This document shows, piece after piece, positions 23,724-32,418 of a stretch of DNA of 41,266 nt. Below the pieces are notes generated by a model. That model saw nothing but the letters and a program-made list of their open reading frames with translations, was not told where the DNA came from and ran no database searches. Position numbers and translations under genes: made by a program. How positions within the stretch are numbered: the stretch's first letter is position 1; each line of letters starts with the position of its first letter. The stretch comes from Streptomyces sp. MUM 2J (GTDB lineage Bacteria > Actinomycetota > Actinomycetes > Streptomycetales > Streptomycetaceae): contig NZ_JADWYM010000054.1 of assembly GCF_022414535.1 (NCBI RefSeq), positions 1 through 41,266 of the forward strand. The letters are read 5' to 3'.

Positions 23724-26700
23724 GTGTCCACCGCAGTCCACCGAACCGGGGCCCGTACCTCGATGTCCGTGCACAGCCACACGGCAGCGCGCCAAGACGC
23801 CGCTGCCACACCTGAGTTCCCGCGCCATGTGGTCACCGCGGTCCTCGTCTCCCACGACGGAGCCCGCTGGCTGCCCGACGCCCTCGCCGGGCTGCTCGGC
23901 CAGGAGCGGGCCGTCCAGTTCGCCCTGGCCGCCGACACCGGAAGCGCCGACGACTCCGCGCAGCTGGTCACCGACGCCCTCGGCCCCGACCACGTGCTGC
24001 ACCTGGCCCGCCGCACCGGCTTCGGCCAGGCCGTCGACGAGGCCCACCGCTCCGCCCCGGTCCTCACCCCCGAGGAACTGCCGTACCTGAAGCGGCCCAG
24101 CGGCTGGGATCCGGTCACGCGCACGTGGCGCGACGACGCCTACGACATGCCGGAACTGCCGCACGGCGAGCCGATCCAGTGGCTGTGGCTGCTGCACGAC
24201 GACTGCGCGCCCGAGCCCGACGCCCTCGCCGAGCTGTTGCGGGTCGCCGACCGGGAGCTGGAACTCGGCCGCGACGACGTGGCCGTCGTCGGCCCCAAGC
24301 TGCGTGGCTGGTACGACCGCCGCCAGCTGCTGGAGGTCGGCGTCACCATCGCCCACTCCGGCCGCCGCTGGACCGGCCTGGACCGCCGGGAGCAGGACCA
24401 GGGCCAGCACGACCACATCCGGCCCGTGCTGTCGGTGTCCACCGCCGGCATGCTGATCCGCCGCGACGTCTTCGAGGAACTCGGCGGCTTCGACCGCCGG
24501 CTGCCCCTCATGCGTGACGACGTCGACCTGTGCTGGCGCGCCCACGCCGCCGGCCACCGCGTCCTGGTCGCCCCCGATGCCGTCGTACGGCACGCCGAGG
24601 CGGCCTCCCGCGAGCGCCGTACCGTCGACTGCGCGGGCCGCACCACCGCGTCCCCGCACAAGGTCGACAAAGCGGGCGCCGTCTACACCCTCCTCGTCAA
24701 CAGCCGCACCGCGGTGCTGCCCTGGGTGCTGCTGCGGCTGGTCCTCGGCACGCTGCTGCGGACCGTCGCCTATCTCGTGGGCAAGGTGCCCGGCCAGGCC
24801 CTCGACGAGATCCGCGGCTTGCTGGGCACCCTCCTGCGGCCCGGCCGGATCTTCACCGGACGGCGCAGGCGCGGTCGCGCGGCCGTCGGCAAGGGTGAGC
24901 TGCGGCCGCTCTTCCCACCCCCGGGCGCCACCGTCCGCGCCACCGTCGAACAGGTCGCCGGCAACTTCCTCGGCGGCTCCGACCCGGAGGTCCCCTCCGG
25001 TGGACGGCACGGCGGCGGCCTGGAGTCCGGGCCCGGTGGCGACGACGCCGACTTCCTGGAGATCGAGCAGTTCGCCCGCCTCAAGCGCATCGCCCGCAAG
25101 CCCGGCCCGGTGCTCTTCCTGGTGCTGCTGCTGGTCTCCCTCGCCGCCTGCCGCAACCTCCTCGGCGACGGTGCCCTCTCCGGTGGCGCCCTGCTGCCGG
25201 CCCCCGCCGAAGCCTCCGCGCTGTGGTCGCGCTATCTCGACACCTGGCACCCCGTCGGCGCCGGCGGCACCGCACCCGCCCCGCCCTACCTGGCGATCGT
25301 CGCGCTGCTGGCCTCCGCCCTGTTCGGGTCGACCGGCCTCGCCGTGACCGTCCTGCTGGTCTGCTCGGTACCGCTGGCCGGCTTCACCGCGTACTTCGCC
25401 TCCCGCTCGCTCGTCGAGTCGCGGCTGCTGCGCGCGTGGGCGGCCGTCGCCTACGCCTTCCTGCCGGCCGCCACCGGCGCCCTCGCCGACGGCCGGATCG
25501 GCACCGCCCTCCTCGCCGTCCTGCTGCCACTGGTCGCCCGCGCCGGCCTCGCCGCCAGCGGCCTGGCCAACCCCTCCGGCATCCGCGGCACTTGGCGCGC
25601 CACCTGGGCGTACGCGCTGCTGCTGACCGTCACCACCGCCTTCACGCCGGTCGTGTGGCCCATCGCGCTGATACTGGGTCTCGGTGTCCTCGCCGTCCGC
25701 CGAACCGACATCACGGCCTACGGCCCCCGCTTCCTGGCCCAGCTCGGCACGCCCCTGCTCGTCCTCGCGCCCTGGTCGCTGACCCTGCTGCCGTTCGGCT
25801 TCCTCACCGAGGCCGGCCTGCCGGGCACCACCTCGGCCGCCTCCGCCCTCGACCTGCTCGGTGCCAGTCCCGGCGGGCCGGGCACGGTCCACGGCATGAT
25901 GCTCCTCGGCATCGTGCTGGCCGCGCTCGCCGCCCTCCTGCGCACCGAACGCCGCGCGGCCGTCCGCACGGCCTGGGCGGCCGCCCTGGTGGGCCTCGTG
26001 CTCGCCGTGCTGTCCAACGCCTCCGCCTGGGCCGGCCCCGCCACGCTCGTCTACGGCATCGCCCTGCTCTGCGCGGCCGTCATCGGCGCCGACGGGGCAC
26101 GCGCGCGGGTCGCCGAGCAGAGCTTCGGCTGGCGGCAGCCGGTCGCGGCGCTCATCGCCTTCGCCTCGGCCGCGGGCCCCCTCCTCGTCGCCGCCGGCTG
26201 GATGATCGGCGGTGCCGACGGCCCACTGGAGCGGCGCGACCCGGTCCAGGTCCCCGCGTTCGTCGCCGAGGACGGCAACAACAGTGACCAGGCCCGCACC
26301 CTCGTCCTCGACAGCGACACCACGGCCCACGTCCGCTACATGCTGGTCCGCGGTTCCGGCGCCCGCCTCGGCGACGCCGAACTCGCCGCGGCCGACGGCG
26401 GCAACGAGCAGCTCGACACGATCGTCGCCAACCTCGTCGCCGGATCCGGTGCCGACCAGGCCGGCGAGCTCGGCGGCTTCGCCGTCCGCTACGTCCTCGT
26501 CCACAAGGGCGCGCCCCGCGAGATCACTCGCATCCTGGACGCCACGCCCGGCCTGAAGCGGCTCAGCCAGCAGGACGGCAGCGCCCTGTGGCGCGTCGAC
26601 CGGCAGGTCGCCCGTGCCGCGATCGTGCCCGCGGCGGGCGGCGCGAACGCGGCGCAGAGCCCCGGGCAGCCGCAGACGGTCGCCGCGGGCCCGGTGGGGA

Positions 26701-27500
26701 TCCACACCGACATCCCGCCGGGCTCCGCCGGCCGGATCCTGCGCCTGGCCGACACCGCCGACGACGGCTGGACCGCCACCCTCGACGGCAGGCCCCTGAC
26801 CCCGACCACGGTCGACGGCTGGGCCCAGGGCTTCAAGCTCCCCACCTCCGGCGGCAGGCTGGACGTCGTCCACGACGACACCGTCGGCCACACCGCCTGG
26901 CTCTGGGCGCAGGGCGCACTCGCCGTCGTCCTCGTCGTCCTGGCCCTGCCGGGCCGCCGCCGCGACATCGACGACGACCTCCCCGAGGAGCCCGTCGTCC
27001 CGGCCCAGGCCGTCGCCGGCGAGGGCCGTCGGGCCCGGCGCCTGCGCGCCCAGGCGGAGGCGGAGGCCGCAGGCGCCGTGGACCCCTCCTTGCCGGTCCC
27101 GCCGCAGGAGCCCCCGGCCGCGGTGCCGCAGCAGCCTTCCGGCGGAGTATGGGACACGTCCGGCCACCCCGGCGCCGCCGAGTACGGCGGCCACGGCGGC
27201 GAGCAGTACCAGGGCGCGGCCCAGCAGCACCCTCAGGGCGGCGTGTACGAACCCGCCGACCCCTACCAGGCGGACCCGTACCAGGCGGACCCCTACCAGG
27301 CGGACCCGTACCGTGCCGATCCCTACCAGGCGGGCCAGTACGACCCGTACGCGTACGGCGGCACCGCGCAGACGGCCGGGTACGACGGGACGCCCTACCC
27401 GCAGCCGTACGACCAGGGCTATGACGCGACCGCGTACGACCCGGCGCAGCCGCACCCCCACGGCACCGGCAGTGAGCGCCCCGACGGGAGTCAGCAGTGA
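23724..27500 (+). CDS. Giant membrane glycosyltransferase, family 2 domain plus multi-pass region
   Basis: A 1258-aa protein. Residues ~35-330 are a GT2 domain: VVTAVLVSHDGARWLPDAL, WLWLLHDDCAPEPDALAELL with the metal-binding acids near 158, VLSVSTAGMLIRRDVFEELGGFD, and MRDDVDLCWRAHAAGHRVLVAP. Residues ~330-350, ~455-475 and ~515-860 contain about a dozen membrane segments. An extracellular domain (~865-1090) and a last helix (ALAVVLVVLALPG) follow, then a Pro/Tyr/Gln-rich cytoplasmic tail with five ADPYQ-type repeats. Such proteins transfer sugars at the membrane; donor and acceptor are unknown. It overlaps the DUF5719 gene by four bases. GTG 23724 and ATG 23763 are both possible starts. Confidence 0.9.
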   Translation: MSTAVHRTGARTSMSVHSHTAARQDAAATPEFPRHVVTAVLVSHDGARWLPDALAGLLGQERAVQFALAADTGSADDSAQLVTDALGPDHVLHLARRTGFGQAVDEAHRSAPVLTPEELPYLKRPSGWDPVTRTWRDDAYDMPELPHGEPIQWLWLLHDDCAPEPDALAELLRVADRELELGRDDVAVVGPKLRGWYDRRQLLEVGVTIAHSGRRWTGLDRREQDQGQHDHIRPVLSVSTAGMLIRRDVFEELGGFDRRLPLMRDDVDLCWRAHAAGHRVLVAPDAVVRHAEAASRERRTVDCAGRTTASPHKVDKAGAVYTLLVNSRTAVLPWVLLRLVLGTLLRTVAYLVGKVPGQALDEIRGLLGTLLRPGRIFTGRRRRGRAAVGKGELRPLFPPPGATVRATVEQVAGNFLGGSDPEVPSGGRHGGGLESGPGGDDADFLEIEQFARLKRIARKPGPVLFLVLLLVSLAACRNLLGDGALSGGALLPAPAEASALWSRYLDTWHPVGAGGTAPAPPYLAIVALLASALFGSTGLAVTVLLVCSVPLAGFTAYFASRSLVESRLLRAWAAVAYAFLPAATGALADGRIGTALLAVLLPLVARAGLAASGLANPSGIRGTWRATWAYALLLTVTTAFTPVVWPIALILGLGVLAVRRTDITAYGPRFLAQLGTPLLVLAPWSLTLLPFGFLTEAGLPGTTSAASALDLLGASPGGPGTVHGMMLLGIVLAALAALLRTERRAAVRTAWAAALVGLVLAVLSNASAWAGPATLVYGIALLCAAVIGADGARARVAEQSFGWRQPVAALIAFASAAGPLLVAAGWMIGGADGPLERRDPVQVPAFVAEDGNNSDQARTLVLDSDTTAHVRYMLVRGSGARLGDAELAAADGGNEQLDTIVANLVAGSGADQAGELGGFAVRYVLVHKGAPREITRILDATPGLKRLSQQDGSALWRVDRQVARAAIVPAAGGANAAQSPGQPQTVAAGPVGIHTDIPPGSAGRILRLADTADDGWTATLDGRPLTPTTVDGWAQGFKLPTSGGRLDVVHDDTVGHTAWLWAQGALAVVLVVLALPGRRRDIDDDLPEEPVVPAQAVAGEGRRARRLRAQAEAEAAGAVDPSLPVPPQEPPAAVPQQPSGGVWDTSGHPGAAEYGGHGGEQYQGAAQQHPQGGVYEPADPYQADPYQADPYQADPYRADPYQAGQYDPYAYGGTAQTAGYDGTPYPQPYDQGYDATAYDPAQPHPHGTGSERPDGSQQ
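27258..27332 (+). repeat. Five 15-bp tandem repeats in the glycosyltransferase tail
   Basis: Five units of GACCCSTACCAGGCG type encode DPYQA pentapeptides, the fourth reading DPYRA. They lie in the intrinsically disordered C-terminal tail. Synonymous CCC/CCG alternation between units shows that the peptide, not just the DNA, is maintained. Confidence 0.9.
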
Positions 27501-29014
27501 ACCGCACCACCCTCTCCCTGATCGCCGCCACGGCCGCGCTGGCCGCCGTGACGTCGGCCGCCGCCCTGGTCACCCCGGACGCCGCGGGCGCGGACAGCGC
27601 GGCAACGGCCACCCGGCGGCCCGTCCAGCGCACCACGCTGCTCTGCCCGGCGCCCAGCACCTCCGACGTCGCCGAGACGTCGTACACGTCCTACACACCC
27701 GTCACCCGGAGTACGGAGGGCGCGGGCAAGGCCCAGCTCCTCGCCGCCACCGAGGAGTCCCCCGGCGGCACGGGTGCGGGCAAGAGTTCCGGGGGCGCCG
27801 CGTCCGGCGGGAAGAAGACCGCGAAACCGGTCCTCACCCCCAAGGAGCCCGGCAGGCCCGCCGCCGGGAACGCCTCGGGCGCCGACGCGCCCGCGCTCGT
27901 CGGCACGGCGGAGGGGAAGTTCGCCCCCGGCTGGACCGTCCAGGCCACCACCGAGGTCACCGTCGGCACGGGCCGCGGCCTGCAGGGCGTCACCTGCACG
28001 CCCGCGGACACCGCGTTCTGGTTCCCCGGCGCCTCCACGGCCGCCGACCGCACCGACTACGTGCACCTCACCAACCCGGACGCCGCCGCCGCCGTCGTCG
28101 ACATCGAGCTCTTCGGCAAGGACGGCGAGCTGAAGGCGACCGCGGGGGAGGGCATCACCGTCGCGCCGCACGCCAGCGAGCCGATCCTCCTGTCCACGCT
28201 CACCGGCGAGAAGCAGGACGACATCACCGTGCACGTGAACGTGCGCAGTGGACGGGTGGGCGCCGCCGTCCAGGCCCTCGACGACAGACTCGGCGGCGAC
28301 TGGCTGACCGCCTCCACGGACCCGTCCGGAAGCCTCGTCCTGCCCGGCATCCCCAAGGACGCGACCTCGGTCCGCCTGGTCGCCTTCACCCCGGGCGACG
28401 ACGACGCGGACCTGAAGGTACGGCTGGCCTCGGCCTCCGGCGCGATCACACCGGCCGGGCACGAGTCGCTGCACCTGAAGGCCGGCATGACCACGGCGGT
28501 CGACCTGGGCGACGTCACGCGGGGTGAGGCGGGCTCTTTGATACTGACCCCCACGGGCCGGTCCGTGCCGGTCGTCGCCGCGCTGCGTGTGGTGCGGGGC
28601 AAGGGCGACAAGCAGGAGACGGCGTACATCCCGGCGACCGCCCCCGCCGGCGCGCGGGCCACGTCCGCGGACAACCGCGCCAAGGGCACGACCCTGTCCG
28701 TCACCGCACCCACGGTCGAGGCCAAGGTGAAGGTCACGGCCTCCGCGGGCAGCGAGGCGGGCACCGCGGCCACCCAGACGTACACGATCAAGTCCGGTAC
28801 GACGCAGGACATCCGGCTCCCGGTGCCCTCGGGGCTGAAGGGCACCTACGCCCTCACCGTCGAGACGCTCTCCGGCGGCCCGGTCTACGCCTCCCGCATG
28901 CTGTCGGAGACCGAGGGCGGTGTGGTCGGGTTCACGATCCAGACCCTGCCGGACGACCGCGGTACGGTCGCCGTCCCGGAGGCCGAGCAGGACCTGTCGG
29001 TGCTCCAGAAGTAG
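27497..29014 (+). CDS. DUF5719 family secreted or membrane-anchored protein
   Basis: A 505-aa protein whose GTG start lies within the stop of the glycosyltransferase (GTGA), so the two are coupled. An N-terminal segment (LSLIAATAALAAVTSAAALV) is a signal peptide or signal anchor. A Gly/Ser/Lys linker at ~75-135 precedes a large beta-rich region with repeated sandwich-like strands: FWFPGASTAADRTDYVHLTNPDAAAAVVDIELFG, and YALTVETLSGGPVYASRMLSE near the end. DUF5719 proteins occur next to this membrane glycosyltransferase in many actinobacteria, which implies joint action outside the membrane, perhaps polymer binding or acceptor presentation. No catalytic motif is visible. Confidence 0.85.
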   Translation: MNRTTLSLIAATAALAAVTSAAALVTPDAAGADSAATATRRPVQRTTLLCPAPSTSDVAETSYTSYTPVTRSTEGAGKAQLLAATEESPGGTGAGKSSGGAASGGKKTAKPVLTPKEPGRPAAGNASGADAPALVGTAEGKFAPGWTVQATTEVTVGTGRGLQGVTCTPADTAFWFPGASTAADRTDYVHLTNPDAAAAVVDIELFGKDGELKATAGEGITVAPHASEPILLSTLTGEKQDDITVHVNVRSGRVGAAVQALDDRLGGDWLTASTDPSGSLVLPGIPKDATSVRLVAFTPGDDDADLKVRLASASGAITPAGHESLHLKAGMTTAVDLGDVTRGEAGSLILTPTGRSVPVVAALRVVRGKGDKQETAYIPATAPAGARATSADNRAKGTTLSVTAPTVEAKVKVTASAGSEAGTAATQTYTIKSGTTQDIRLPVPSGLKGTYALTVETLSGGPVYASRMLSETEGGVVGFTIQTLPDDRGTVAVPEAEQDLSVLQK

Positions 29015-29166
29015 GCCGGAACCGCGGCGCCGCGGAGCCACGGGAGGGGAGGCGGGGACGGGGGACCGGGAGACCCGGGGGCTGGGGACGCACGCCCTGC
29101 GTCACCCGCTCCGGCATGCCGCACGCCCCGGTGCGCGGACCGTCCCGGCCCGGGTCTCCGCCCCGC

Positions 29167-29616
29167 TCAGTCCTCGCCGTACCGGGGGTCCACCGTCTCC
29201 GGCGTCAGGCCCAGCAGATCGGCGACCTGCTCGACGACCACCTCGTGCACCAGCGCCGCCCGTTCGTCACGCCCCTTGGTGCGGATCTCCACCGGCCGCC
29301 GGTACACGACCACCCGGGGCCGCCGCCCGTCGCGCGCCGGCATCGTCCCGCCCAGCGGCACGGCCTCGTCGTTCCACGGGCCTCCCGGCCCGTCCAGCCG
29401 GGGCACCTCCAGCACCAGGAAGTCGATCTCGGCGAGCTGCGGCCACCGGCGCTCCAGCCGTTCCACGGAGTCCTGCACCAGGTCCGCGAACGCCTCCGCC
29501 CGGCTCATCGCGAGCGGCACCTGCGGCGGCGCGATCGGCCCGCGCATGCCCCGCCCGTGGCGATCACGTCGGCGGGGCCCGGGGCCGACGGCGCGGGGCG
29601 GTACGGGGTTCTCCAT
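29167..29616 (-). CDS. Zincin-like metallopeptidase family protein lacking the HExxH motif
   Basis: A 149-aa protein matching the small actinobacterial metallopeptidase-like family found beside whiB2 in mycobacteria (Rv3259 type). The fold signature is present: MSRAEAFADLVQDSVERLERRWPQL, a beta strand, VVVYRRPVEIRTKGRDERAALV, and then HEVVVEQVADLLGL. In catalytic members the last stretch is HExxH with a third ligand. Here only His124-Glu125 remain, and the second His is Val128, so zinc hydrolysis is doubtful. ATG 29616 has TACGCT nine bases upstream on the minus strand, suggesting a leaderless message. Convergent with DUF5719. Confidence 0.8.
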   Translation of the reverse strand: MENPVPPRAVGPGPRRRDRHGRGMRGPIAPPQVPLAMSRAEAFADLVQDSVERLERRWPQLAEIDFLVLEVPRLDGPGGPWNDEAVPLGGTMPARDGRRPRVVVYRRPVEIRTKGRDERAALVHEVVVEQVADLLGLTPETVDPRYGED

Positions 29617-29625
29617 CACTGGTGA

Positions 29626-29631
29626 AGCGTA
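29626..29631 (-). promoter_or_regulatory. -10 box of a near-leaderless promoter
   Basis: TACGCT on the minus strand (AGCGTA in plus orientation) lies nine bases before ATG 29616 of the zincin-like gene. No ribosome site is visible, so a leaderless transcript is likely. Confidence 0.45.
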
Positions 29632-29856
29632 ATCCTCGGCGCCCCCGCCCGCTCCGCCCCACGCGCCGTCCCGGCCACCCGTCGGCACCTGACCGCGACC
29701 TGTCGTCCCATGACCATTTCAGCCAAGGTCGGGCTCGATTCCACATCCCTCCAGGACCGCGGATCTCAAGCCGATTGACGGTGTTTGTACCGAGTGGTGA
29801 CCGTCCGGAAAGCCGCCCATGCCCCAGGGAACTGGTGCCGGTGCAGGTCAGCGGGG

Positions 29857-29874
29857 TATGACTGGGGTGTCATA
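29857..29874. promoter_or_regulatory. Inverted repeat, possible operator of the DUF3499 gene
   Basis: TATGAC (29857-29862) and GTCATA (29869-29874) are perfect inverted half-sites with a 6-base spacer, centred ~46 bp before GTG 29912. This spacing, two half-sites one helical turn apart, is usual for a dimeric regulator. Confidence 0.45.
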
Positions 29875-29911
29875 GGGGGCGTTTCACAGCACGACACGGT
29901 GGGGTGACCTG

Positions 29912-30337
29912 GTGGAGAGTCGTCGCGGCCCGCTCAAGAGTGCGGTACCGTCCAACGTCGTGAGCCCTGTACGTCGCTGTTCGCGCACCGCCTGCGGCCG
30001 ACCCGCCGTGGCGACGCTGACGTACGTCTACGCCGACTCGACCGCGGTCCTCGGCCCGCTCGCCACCTACGCCGAACCCCACTGCTACGACCTGTGCGCC
30101 GAGCATTCCGAGCGCCTGACCGCCCCCCGTGGCTGGGAGGTCGTCCGCCTCCTCGACGGCTCCGCCCCGGCCCGGCCCAGCGGTGACGATCTGGAGGCGC
30201 TCGCCAACGCCGTGCGCGAGGCCGCCCGCCCGCAGGAACGCGCGGCCGAGGCCGCCGGCGGCGGGGCCCGCACCGCGGACCCGATGGAGGTCGCCCGCCG
30301 CGGCCACCTGCGGGTGCTGCGCTCGCCCGACAACTGA
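29912..30337 (+). CDS. DUF3499 family protein
   Basis: A 141-aa protein. Its core PVRRCSRTACGRPAVATLTYVYADSTAVLGPL, followed by HCYDLCAEHSERLTAPRGWEVVRL, is the DUF3499 signature. The two CxxxxC/CxxC-like pairs with a nearby His suggest a structural zinc site. The Arg-rich C-terminal ~50 residues look disordered. The family is confined to actinobacteria and sits next to manB and whiB2 in mycobacteria (Rv3258c type). The function is unknown. GTG 29912 gives the longest likely form; GTG 29960 (VSPVRRC) is an alternative that begins right at the conserved core. Confidence 0.85.
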   Translation: MESRRGPLKSAVPSNVVSPVRRCSRTACGRPAVATLTYVYADSTAVLGPLATYAEPHCYDLCAEHSERLTAPRGWEVVRLLDGSAPARPSGDDLEALANAVREAARPQERAAEAAGGGARTADPMEVARRGHLRVLRSPDN

Positions 30338-30450
30338 CCCTCCCCCGGCCGCCGTCGACGCCTGCCGGGCAGGAGAGCACCCGCGCCGCACCCGTGCCGG
30401 TACGGGCGGGTAGGTTGTGGGCACCGACAGGACTTTCAGGAAGGTTGGCC

Positions 30451-31815
30451 GTGGCTGCTGATCTGTCGCAGATCGTGAAGGCGTACGACGTACGCGGCGT
30501 GGTCCCGGACCAGTGGGACGAGTCGACGGCGGAGCTCTTCGGGGCCGCGTTCGCCGAGGTGACCGGCGCGAGTGCGATCGTGACCGGCCACGACATGCGC
30601 CCGTCGTCGCCCGGCCTGTCCGGCGCCTTCGCGCGCGGGGCCGCCTCCCGCGGCGCCGACGTCACCGAGATCGGCCTCTGCTCCACCGACCAGCTCTACT
30701 ACGCCTCGGGCGCCCTGGACCTGCCGGGCGCGATGTTCACCGCCTCGCACAACCCGGCCCGGTACAACGGCATCAAGATGTGCCGCGCGGGCGCCGCACC
30801 CGTCGGCCAGGACACCGGTCTCGCCGAGATCCGGGAACTGGCCGAGCGCTGGACCGAGTCGGGCGCACCGGAACCCGTCGCCCACCCGGGCACGGTCGGC
30901 CGCCGCGACACGCTGGAGGACTACGCGGCGCACCTGCGCACCCTCGTCGACCTGAGCTCCATCCGCCCCCTGAAGGCCGTCGTCGACGCGGGGAACGGCA
31001 TGGGCGGCCACACCGTCCCGACCGTCCTCGCCGGCCTGCCGCTGACCGTCGTCCCGATGTACTTCGAACTCGACGGCACCTTCCCCAACCACGAGGCCAA
31101 CCCGCTCGACCCGGCCAACCTCGTCGACCTGCAGGAGCGGGTCCGCGCGGAAGGCGCGGACCTCGGCCTGGCCTTCGACGGTGACGCCGACCGCTGCTTC
31201 GTCGTCGACCAGCGCGGCGAACCGGTCTCCCCGTCCGCCGTCACCGCCCTCGTCGCCTCCCGCGAACTCGCCCGCAACGGCGGCCGGGGCACGATCATCC
31301 ACAACCTGATCACGTCCCGGTCCGTCCCCGAGGTCGTGCGGGAGAACGGCGGGACGCCCCTCCGCACCCGCGTGGGCCACTCCTTCATCAAGGCGGAGAT
31401 GGCCGCCACCGGCGCCATCTTCGGCGGGGAGCACTCCGCCCACTACTACTTCAAGGACTTCTGGAACGCCGACACCGGCATGCTGGCAGCCCTGCACGTC
31501 CTGGCGGCCCTGGGCGAACAGGACGGCCCGCTGTCCGCGCTGGTCGCCCAGTACGACCGTTACTCGGGATCCGGCGAGATCAACTCCACGGTCGCCGACC
31601 AGGCCGCCCGCATCGCCGCCGTCCGCGCCGCGTACGAGGGGCGCGCGGACGTCACGCTGGACGAACTCGACGGGCTCACCGTCGCCTCCGCCGACTGGTG
31701 GTTCAACGTCCGTCCGTCCAACACCGAACCGCTGCTGCGCCTGAACGCGGAGGCGACGGACGAGGCACTGATGGCGAAGGTCCGCGACGAGGCCCTGGCC
31801 ATCATCAGAGGCTGA
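30451..31815 (+). CDS. manB: Phosphomannomutase/phosphoglucomutase
   Basis: A 454-aa alpha-D-phosphohexomutase. The catalytic phosphoserine is Ser99 in MFTASHNPARYNGIK. The Mg-binding loop is AFDGDADRCF (243-248), the sugar-binding loop GGEHSAHYYF, and the phosphate-binding loop RPSNTEPLLRLNAEA near the end. It interconverts mannose-6- and mannose-1-phosphate, the step between ManA and ManC. AGGAAGG lies seven bases before GTG 30451, which sets the start. A TAGGTT -10-like box is at 30411-30416. In S. coelicolor manB mutants are phage-resistant and antibiotic-sensitive, which fits a role in glycoprotein synthesis. Confidence 0.93.
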   Translation: MAADLSQIVKAYDVRGVVPDQWDESTAELFGAAFAEVTGASAIVTGHDMRPSSPGLSGAFARGAASRGADVTEIGLCSTDQLYYASGALDLPGAMFTASHNPARYNGIKMCRAGAAPVGQDTGLAEIRELAERWTESGAPEPVAHPGTVGRRDTLEDYAAHLRTLVDLSSIRPLKAVVDAGNGMGGHTVPTVLAGLPLTVVPMYFELDGTFPNHEANPLDPANLVDLQERVRAEGADLGLAFDGDADRCFVVDQRGEPVSPSAVTALVASRELARNGGRGTIIHNLITSRSVPEVVRENGGTPLRTRVGHSFIKAEMAATGAIFGGEHSAHYYFKDFWNADTGMLAALHVLAALGEQDGPLSALVAQYDRYSGSGEINSTVADQAARIAAVRAAYEGRADVTLDELDGLTVASADWWFNVRPSNTEPLLRLNAEATDEALMAKVRDEALAIIRG

Positions 31816-31961
31816 CCGGACCCGGGGCCCGGGCGGACCGGCACGCCAGTCGGCGTCTCCGCCCCGACCCCCCGTCGTGCGGCCCTCGCCGGCGGTACGC
31901 TGACCAGGCACGACCGCACACGTATCGACAACCCCGCACGTCCGCCCCGAAGGGACACGCC

Positions 31962-32132
31962 ATGCCGCTCGAAGCCGGCCTCCTGGAGATCCTCGCCTGC
32001 CCGGCCTGCCACGCTCCCCTCAAGGAGGAGGACGCCGAGCTGGTCTGCACCGGCCAGGGCTGTGGCCTGGCGTATCCGGTCCGCGACGGCATCCCCGTCC
32101 TGCTCGTCGACGAGGCCCGCCGCCCGGAGTGA
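31962..32132 (+). CDS. Trm112 family small zinc protein
   Basis: A 56-aa protein, the full length of bacterial Trm112-like (DUF343/YcaR) proteins: LLEILACPACHAPLKEEDAELVCTGQGCGLAYPVRDGIPVLLVDEAR. The four cysteines (CPAC and CTGQGC) resemble a zinc ribbon, and YPVRDGIPVLL is the family hallmark. Trm112 proteins in eukaryotes and archaea activate methyltransferases; the bacterial role is less clear. A TACGCT -10 box at 31896-31901 and AAGGGA before ATG 31962 give a standard expression signal. It lies between manB and the SIS isomerase, an order conserved in actinobacteria. Confidence 0.9.
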   Translation: MPLEAGLLEILACPACHAPLKEEDAELVCTGQGCGLAYPVRDGIPVLLVDEARRPE

Positions 32133-32418
32133 CGTCCGCGCCCGCCGTACCCGGCCGGGACGGCCCCGGTGGCCGTCCGCACCGCGGTGACGGCACCGGC
32201 GCCCCGGCCGGGACCGCGCGCCCGCGCACCACCCGTGCCGGTCGCCCCACGGCCGCCCGCGGACGCCGCACCGCGCCGCCCCACCCGCCGTGCCGACGGC
32301 ACGGCGTTCCCGGTGCGACCGCCCCGCGGGCTCCGGCTCACCCCACGGGGCCGTCGACGACCCCGTCGAGACCGGTACCCCGCACCCCCGACGACCCGGC
32401 GATCGGAGACTGCCGACC
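32133..32418. other. Intergenic gap with no visible feature
   Basis: The 286 bp between the Trm112-like and SIS genes are GC-rich, and the frames through them encode only Arg/Pro-rich sequence. I see no promoter pair or hairpin that stands out. Confidence 0.5.

Noticed and set aside
23247..27461. 1404-codon minus-strand frame
   Set aside because: It is antisense to the giant glycosyltransferase and is Gly/Ala/Val/Asp low complexity, a known shadow pattern in Streptomyces.
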